Positions 4,851 through 8,599 of a stretch of 8,599 nucleotides of DNA are shown here, piece after piece. The notes below the pieces were generated by a model. It was not told the origin of the DNA and searched no databases. It worked only from the letters and a program-made list of their open reading frames with translations. Numbering within the stretch: position 1 is the stretch's first letter; each line of letters opens with the position of its first letter. Source of the stretch: Alloprevotella sp. Lineage in GTDB: Bacteria > Bacteroidota > Bacteroidia > Bacteroidales > Bacteroidaceae. The stretch is taken from assembly GCA_015259235.1 (NCBI GenBank), contig JABZGM010000084.1, positions 1 through 8,599 on the forward strand, in the 5' to 3' direction. Made by a program: the position numbers and the translations under genes.

Positions 4851-6971
4851 ATGGCAAAGCAAGATCTCCATTTGACGCGCAATATCGGTATCATGGCGCA
4901 CATCGATGCCGGTAAGACCACCACGTCTGAGCGTATCCTTTTCTACACTGGTAAGACGCACAAGATTGGTGAAGTGCACGAAGGCGGCGCAACCATGGAC
5001 TGGATGGAACAAGAGCAAGAACGTGGTATCACTATCACTTCTGCTGCTACCACCGCTTTCTGGAACTTCCGCGGCACTCAATATAAGTTTAACCTCATTG
5101 ACACTCCGGGACACGTTGACTTCACTGCTGAAGTAGAACGCTCACTCCGTGTGCTCGATGGTGCTGTCGCTACTTATTGCGCAGTAGGTGGTGTTGAACC
5201 TCAGTCTGAAACTGTATGGCGTCAGGCTGACAAGTACAACGTACCTCGTATCGGTTATGTGAACAAGATGGACCGTTCTGGTGCTAACTTCTTCGAAGTA
5301 GTGCGCCAAATGAAGGACGTTCTCGGTGCAACTCCTTGCGTTATCTCTGTGCCCATCGGTGCTGAAGAAAAGTTCAGAGGTATCGTTGACCTCATCCGCA
5401 TGAAGGCTATCCTTTGGCACGATGAGACAATGGGTGCTGAATATGACGTAGAAGACATCCCCGCTGAACTCGTTGACGAATGCAACGAATGGCGCCAAAA
5501 GATGATCGAACTTGCTGCAGAGCAAGACGAAACTCTAATGGAGAAGTTCTTCGAAGATCCCAACAGCCTCACTGAAGAAGAAGTGGTTGCTGCTATCCGT
5601 AAGGGTACGCTCGCACTCGACATCGTTCCTATGACCTGCGGTTCTTCGTTCAAGAACAAGGGTGTGCAAACTCTCCTCGACTACGTGGTGATGTTCCTCC
5701 CCTCTCCTCTTGACACTCCAGCTATCGAAGGTGTAAACCCTGACACTGGTGAAACTGAAACTCGCCAGCCTTCTGAAGACGAAAAGACTTCTGCTCTTGC
5801 GTTTAAGATTGCTACTGACCCCTATGTAGGTCGTCTCACCTTCTTCCGTGTTTACTCTGGTAAGGTAGAAGCTGGTTCTTACGTTTACAACGTACGTTCT
5901 GGTAAGAAGGAACGCGTTTCTCGCCTCTTCCAAATGCACTCTAACAAGCAAAATCCTGTTGAAGTGATTGGTGCTGGTGACATCGGCGCAGGTGTAGGTT
6001 TCAAAGACATCCGCACTGGTGATACCCTCGCTGAAGAAGGTGCTCCTATCATACTCGAATCTATGGACTTCCCCGATCCCGTTATCGGTATCGCAGTTGA
6101 ACCTAAGACTCAAAAGGATCTCGATAAGCTCTCTACTGGTCTTTCTAAGCTCGCTGAAGAAGACCCCACCTTCACTGTGAAGACTGACGAACAAAGCGGT
6201 CAAACTGTGATTTCTGGTATGGGTGAGCTTCACCTTGACATCATCATCGACCGTCTCCGTCGTGAGTTCAAGGTAGAAATCAACCAAGGTAAGCCTCAGG
6301 TGAACTATAAGGAAGCTATTACGAAGACTGTAAACCTCCGCGAAGTCTACAAGAAGCAATCTGGTGGTCGCGGTAAGTTCGCAGACATCATCGTGAACGT
6401 AGGTCCTGTTGATGAAGACTTCAAGGAAGGCGGCCTCCAGTTCGTGAACAAGGTGACTGGTGGTAACATTCCTAAGGAATTCATCCCCTCTGTACAGAAG
6501 GGCTTTGAAAACGCTATGAAGAGCGGTGTCCTCGGTGGCTTCCCTCTCGATAGCCTCAAGGTTGAGCTCCTCGATGGTTCATTCCACCCCGTTGACTCTG
6601 ACCAACTCTCCTTCGAAATCGCTGCTCTCCAAGCTTACAAGAATGCTTGCGCACAAGCAGGTCCTGTACTCATGGAGCCAATGATGAAACTTGACGTTAT
6701 CACTCCTGAAGAAAACATGGGTGACGTGATCGGTGACTTGAACAAGCGCCGTGGTCAAGTGGAAGGTATGGAAAACAGCCGTTCTGGTGCTCGCATCGTG
6801 AAGGCTACTGTACCTCTCGCAGAAATGTTTGGTTATGTGACTGCGCTCCGTACCATCACTTCTGGTCGTGCAACTTCTTCTATGCAGTATGACCACCACG
6901 CTCCTGTTTCTAGCGGTATCGCTAAGGCTGTACTCGAAGAAATGAAGGGTCGTGTAGATCTCATCAAATAA
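4851..6971 (+). CDS. fusA: Elongation factor G
   Basis: EF-G is the GTPase that moves tRNA and mRNA through the ribosome and, with the recycling factor, helps split it. The protein is 706 residues. The GTPase motifs are complete: AHIDAGKT (16-23), RGITI with switch-I Thr61, DTPGHVDF (84-91), NKMD (138-141) and GSSFKNKG (264-271). Domains II and III follow (DPYVGRLTFFRVYSG; GMGELHLDI), then domain IV with the tip segment HPVDSDQ (His579, the counterpart of the translocation-critical His of E. coli), and domain V (ITPEENMGDVIGDLNKRRG). This is the canonical translocase, not a TetM-type protection protein or a short EF-G2. Codon use is strongly biased, with many CTC and AAG codons, as expected for very high expression. 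It lies 32 bp after rpsG and 107 bp before rpsJ. Confidence 0.98.
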   Translation: MAKQDLHLTRNIGIMAHIDAGKTTTSERILFYTGKTHKIGEVHEGGATMDWMEQEQERGITITSAATTAFWNFRGTQYKFNLIDTPGHVDFTAEVERSLRVLDGAVATYCAVGGVEPQSETVWRQADKYNVPRIGYVNKMDRSGANFFEVVRQMKDVLGATPCVISVPIGAEEKFRGIVDLIRMKAILWHDETMGAEYDVEDIPAELVDECNEWRQKMIELAAEQDETLMEKFFEDPNSLTEEEVVAAIRKGTLALDIVPMTCGSSFKNKGVQTLLDYVVMFLPSPLDTPAIEGVNPDTGETETRQPSEDEKTSALAFKIATDPYVGRLTFFRVYSGKVEAGSYVYNVRSGKKERVSRLFQMHSNKQNPVEVIGAGDIGAGVGFKDIRTGDTLAEEGAPIILESMDFPDPVIGIAVEPKTQKDLDKLSTGLSKLAEEDPTFTVKTDEQSGQTVISGMGELHLDIIIDRLRREFKVEINQGKPQVNYKEAITKTVNLREVYKKQSGGRGKFADIIVNVGPVDEDFKEGGLQFVNKVTGGNIPKEFIPSVQKGFENAMKSGVLGGFPLDSLKVELLDGSFHPVDSDQLSFEIAALQAYKNACAQAGPVLMEPMMKLDVITPEENMGDVIGDLNKRRGQVEGMENSRSGARIVKATVPLAEMFGYVTALRTITSGRATSSMQYDHHAPVSSGIAKAVLEEMKGRVDLIK

Positions 6972-7011
6972 TCCTGATTGAGATTTTAATCCTAAAAACA
7001 ACTTTCCGCAC

Positions 7012-7055
7012 TCGGCAGGTGGGATAGCGAACGACTCTTATCCCACCTCCGCCGA
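7012..7055 (+). promoter_or_regulatory. Stem-loop in the fusA-rpsJ gap
   Basis: GGTGGGATA (7018-7026) pairs perfectly with TATCCCACC (7039-7047) around a 12-nt loop. TCGGC (7012-7016) extends the stem with GCCGA (7051-7055) across a small internal loop (A against TCC). No U run follows, so it should not terminate. It lies 23 nt before the rpsJ start codon. It could be an RNA-processing site, a 3' stabiliser for fusA mRNA, or a translational control site for S10. Confidence 0.6.
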
Positions 7056-7078
7056 TACGGAGCAAATTCAATACAACA

Positions 7079-7384
7079 ATGAGTCAAAAAATTCGTATCA
7101 AGCTCAAGAGCTACGATCACACGCTCGTAGAAAAGTCTGCTGAGAAGATTGTTAGCAACGTAAAGGCTACTGGCGCTATCGTTAGCGGTCCAATTCCTCT
7201 CCCCACTCGCAAGCGTATCATCACTGTGAACCGCTCTACCTTCGTAAACAAGAAGAGCCGCGAGCAATTTGAGGTTTCTACTTACAAGCGTCTCATCGAC
7301 ATCTACAGCTCTAACCCCAAGACTATCGATGCTCTCATGAAGCTCGAACTTCCTTGTGGTGTAGAAGTTGAAATCAAGGTGTAG
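7079..7384 (+). CDS. rpsJ: 30S ribosomal protein S10 (NusE)
   Basis: S10 is a 30S head protein; with NusB it also acts as NusE in transcription antitermination and can bridge NusG to the ribosome. The protein is 101 residues, full length. Diagnostic segments are QKIRIKLKSYDHTLVEKSA (3-21), TGAIVSGPIPLPTRKR (31-46), VNRSTFVNKKSREQFE (50-65, the ribosome-bound loop) and the C-terminal LPCGVEVEIKV. The start is preceded by CAATACAACA and no Shine-Dalgarno sequence. It is the last gene of this operon: a strong terminator begins 34 nt after its stop. In many Bacteroidales rplC and the rest of the S10 operon follow directly, so the end here is notable. Confidence 0.97.
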   Translation: MSQKIRIKLKSYDHTLVEKSAEKIVSNVKATGAIVSGPIPLPTRKRIITVNRSTFVNKKSREQFEVSTYKRLIDIYSSNPKTIDALMKLELPCGVEVEIKV

Positions 7385-7417
7385 TTTTACGCTTGAATCA
7401 GCTTAACAATGAAGCTT

Positions 7418-7450
7418 ATCCGTAGTTCCTTTTGGAGCTACGGATTTTTT
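7418..7450 (+). terminator. str operon terminator
   Basis: ATCCGTAGTTCC (7418-7429) pairs with GGAGCTACGGAT (7434-7445) around the loop TTTT: a 12-bp stem with one G-U pair. With the last stem base, six T residues run to 7450. It is one of the clearest elements of the window and closes the rpsL-rpsG-fusA-rpsJ unit. Confidence 0.92.
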
Positions 7451-7758
7451 GTCTTTATATACCTCCTCTTCTTCTTGAATACTTTATCCTCTGGTTCGAT
7501 GTTCTTGGCTTCCTCTCTTTCTTCTTTTCAGCTGCTGCGTCTTCAACTTCGTTTTGTCGTTCTTGGTGTGAAGCATTGATGCTTTGCAACAAGTTGCTCG
7601 TGCGTATAAAAGCCTGTCTCATTTGCTTTCTCATTTTGCCATCTCATTTGCTGTTTCATTTTCCCGTCTCATCTGCTGTCTCTTTACGCGTGTTATGTCG
7701 TATGCAGCGTGCAAAGTGTGAGAAAAAGAACGTAACCTGCTGATTTTCGTCGAGAAAA
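7451..7758. other. T/C-rich gene-free spacer
   Basis: About 310 bp between the str terminator and the rplS promoter. The plus strand is strongly pyrimidine-rich (runs such as CCTCCTCTTCTTCTTG), unlike the neighbouring genes. An open frame at 7432-7743 begins inside the terminator hairpin and is just the hydrophobic read-out of this T/C-rich DNA. The right part holds the 25-bp tandem repeat described separately. I see no gene here. Confidence 0.55.
7617..7691. repeat. 25-bp tandem repeat, three units
   Basis: TCTCAT or a close variant begins at 7617, 7629, 7642, 7654, 7667 and 7679, with spacings 12, 13, 12, 13, 12. The true period is therefore 25 bp (7617-7641, 7642-7666, 7667-7691), and each unit is itself two related halves. 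The first half reads TCTCATTTGCTG or close to it, and the second TTTCATTTTNCC. The third unit decays at its end. It lies in the spacer before the rplS promoter. Confidence 0.72.
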
Positions 7759-7790
7759 CTTGTACACTCCAGAGAAAAGCCGTAACTTTG
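7759..7790 (+). promoter_or_regulatory. rplS promoter
   Basis: CTTG (7759-7762, three of four bases of TTTG), 20 nt, then TAACTTTG (7783-7790, perfect TAnnTTTG). The start of transcription is expected near 7795, which gives a leader of about 165 nt, longer than translation initiation needs. Confidence 0.82.
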
Positions 7791-7848
7791 CCGTGCTTTT
7801 CCGCTCAACCGCTGCAAGGCGCACCGAAAGCACCCTAATCCGTACGAG

Positions 7849-7924
7849 TTGCGCTCTTTTGAGAGCAAAGTCAGCTCATAGGATGAACGGCTTCGGCGCA
7901 GTAGAATCCGAACATGTTGAGCTG
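7849..7924 (+). promoter_or_regulatory. Structured rplS leader
   Basis: Two folds lie in the leader. Hairpin 1: TTGC/GCAA (7849-7852, 7865-7868) with inner CTC/GAG and loop TTTT. Hairpin 2: CAGCTCA (7872-7878) pairs with TGAGCTG (7918-7924), and inside it GGAT (7881-7884) pairs with ATCC (7906-7909). The second fold ends 35 nt before the rplS ATG. An L19-responsive leader is plausible because ribosomal-protein genes often have such elements, but there is no direct proof. Confidence 0.5.
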
Positions 7925-7959
7925 GGGCGATTAACAATTTCAAAATCAAGCATTACACA

Positions 7960-8322
7960 ATGGCTGATCTCATTAAAATTGCTGAAGAAGCATTTGCTAC
8001 TGGCAAGCAACACCCCTCATTCAAGGCTGGTGACACTGTAACTGTAGCTTACAAAATCGTCGAAGGTAACAAGGAACGCGTACAGCTCTACCGCGGTGTT
8101 GTCATCAAAATCGCAGGTCACGGCGAAAAGAAGCGTTTCACTGTACGCAAGATGTCTGGTACTATCGGTGTAGAACGTATCTTCCCCCTCGAGTCTCCCG
8201 CTATCGAGAGCATCGAAGTGAACAAGGTGGGTAAGGTTCGTCGCGCTAAGCTCTACTACCTCCGTGCCCTCACTGGTAAGAAGGCTCGTATTAAGGAAAA
8301 GCGTACCGCTACTAAGGCGTAA
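7960..8322 (+). CDS. rplS: 50S ribosomal protein L19
   Basis: L19 is a 50S protein at the subunit interface that contributes to an intersubunit bridge with 16S rRNA. The protein is 120 residues, a few more than E. coli L19, with a basic tail. Family landmarks: HPSFKAGDTVTVAYKIVEG (18-36), the barrel strand RVQLYRGVVI (40-49), FTVRKMSGTIGVERIFPLES (60-79), and VRRAKLYYLRALTGKKARIKEK (93-114). It is a single-gene transcription unit with its own promoter, leader and terminator; the rpsP, rimM and trmD genes that accompany rplS in many other phyla are absent. The ATG is preceded by GCATTACACA and no Shine-Dalgarno sequence. Codon use resembles that of the str operon genes. Confidence 0.97.
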   Translation: MADLIKIAEEAFATGKQHPSFKAGDTVTVAYKIVEGNKERVQLYRGVVIKIAGHGEKKRFTVRKMSGTIGVERIFPLESPAIESIEVNKVGKVRRAKLYYLRALTGKKARIKEKRTATKA

Positions 8323-8342
8323 GACATCTCGTCCTAAACGAC

Positions 8343-8404
8343 TTTCACTCCGCCGCGCTTTCAGTTGCCTTGCGCTAGCATTAAAGCAAAGCCATCGAGT
8401 GAAG
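8343..8404 (+). other. Weak stem in the rplS 3' untranslated region
   Basis: TTTCACTC (8343-8350) can pair with GAGTGAAG (8397-8404), one pair being G-U, and encloses GCTTT/AAAGC (8357-8361, 8383-8387). No T run follows. It precedes the true terminator by about 10 nt and could form one composite 3' structure with it. Confidence 0.35.
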
Positions 8405-8412
8405 AAAATCAC

Positions 8413-8452
8413 AAAGTCCGCGTCCAAACTCAGGTTTGGCACGGACTTTTTT
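8413..8452 (+). terminator. rplS terminator
   Basis: AAAGTCCG (8413-8420) pairs with CGGACTTT (8442-8449), and CCAAAC (8424-8429) pairs with GTTTGG (8434-8439) around the loop TCAG, with a small internal mismatch. The stem runs into T8447-T8452. It lies 90 nt after the rplS stop. Confidence 0.88.
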
Positions 8453-8501
8453 GTGTCTTTACGGGCATGGGTGTGCCTAATCGAGGCAAGGATATTTGCA
8501 G

Positions 8502-8550
8502 AAAAAAAATCCCCTGCCACAATCACTCTAGGAAGTGATGTGGCAGGGGA
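8502..8550 (-). terminator. Terminator of a minus-strand gene entering from the right
   Basis: TCCCCTGCCAC (8510-8520) pairs with GTGGCAGGGGA (8540-8550), and ATCACT (8522-8527) pairs with AGTGAT (8534-8539): 17 bp with one bulged A and a 6-nt loop. Eight A residues at 8502-8509 become a U tract in a minus-strand transcript, so it reads best leftward. The weaker four-T run at 8552-8555 allows some action in the plus direction. It lies 50 bp from the rplS terminator, as expected between convergent genes. Confidence 0.85.
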
Positions 8551-8557
8551 ATTTTCA

Positions 8558-8599
8558 TCAGAGAAAGTTATCATTAGGGTTGCGCAAGAAGTACTTTGT
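8558..8599 (-). CDS. C-terminal end of an unidentified gene (partial)
   Basis: Reading leftward from the right edge, one frame gives TKYFLRNPNDNFL and a TGA at 8560-8558. The minus-strand terminator begins 7 nt later, which makes this a plausible end of a gene whose body lies outside the window. Thirteen residues are too few to name a family. Of the other two minus frames, one stops after seven codons and the other runs antisense through both terminators and rplS, so it is not credible. Confidence 0.4.
   Translation of the reverse strand, partial: TKYFLRNPNDNFL

Noticed and set aside
4851..6971. Possible TetM-like ribosomal protection protein
   Set aside because: Length, domain order and complete EF-G motifs, together with its place between rpsG and rpsJ, identify the ordinary translocase.
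7432..7743. 103-codon hydrophobic frame
   Set aside because: It starts inside the str terminator hairpin, and its hydrophobicity follows from T/C-rich DNA.
8017..8574. 185-codon minus-strand frame
   Set aside because: It is antisense to rplS and crosses two terminators.

Overview
The window comes from the chromosome of a member of the Bacteroidales and is compatible with Porphyromonas or a relative. Three things point there. The core genes match Bacteroidetes homologues: a 158-residue S7, a 101-residue S10 directly behind EF-G, and a DUF3467 protein. Four genes or operons have near-perfect Bacteroidetes promoters (TTTG or TTG, 20 nt, TAnnTTTG). The start codons are preceded by A-rich stretches and not by Shine-Dalgarno sequences. 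Genus is an inference.

Layout. Positions 1-882 hold no gene I can defend. This stretch contains a terminator-like hairpin (173-199), a perfect 23-bp inverted repeat with arms 165 bp apart (254-276 and 442-464), and four units of a degenerate 21-bp tandem repeat (663-746). A DUF3467 gene on the minus strand follows (962-1300), with its own promoter and terminator. It is divergent from a plus-strand gene for an OmpA-type outer-membrane protein (1680-3017); the two promoters stand back to back at 1470-1559. After a long untranslated stretch ending in a strong terminator (3292-3333) comes the str operon: promoter at 3523-3554, then rpsL, rpsG, fusA and rpsJ. The operon stops at a textbook terminator (7418-7450) and does not continue into the S10 operon (rplC, rplD and so on). 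A T/C-rich spacer with a 25-bp tandem repeat (7617-7691) separates it from rplS (7960-8322), which has its own promoter, a structured leader and a terminator. At the right edge the end of a convergent minus-strand gene seems to enter, marked by a stop codon and a strong minus-strand terminator.

How the genes work together. rpsL, rpsG, fusA and rpsJ supply three 30S proteins and the translocase EF-G, and rplS supplies a 50S protein placed at the subunit interface. All five are highly expressed translation genes. Several non-coding stretches between them can fold: the rpsL leader, the unusually long rpsL-rpsG gap, the fusA-rpsJ gap and the rplS leader. These are the best candidates for autoregulatory RNA. 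The OmpA-type protein would tie the outer membrane to peptidoglycan. DUF3467 has no known function but in relatives usually sits next to rpoC and rpsL.

I see no convincing new multi-gene system. The most unusual material is the repeat-bearing gene-free left end, the break of the str-S10 cluster after rpsJ, and the possible RNA regulators.
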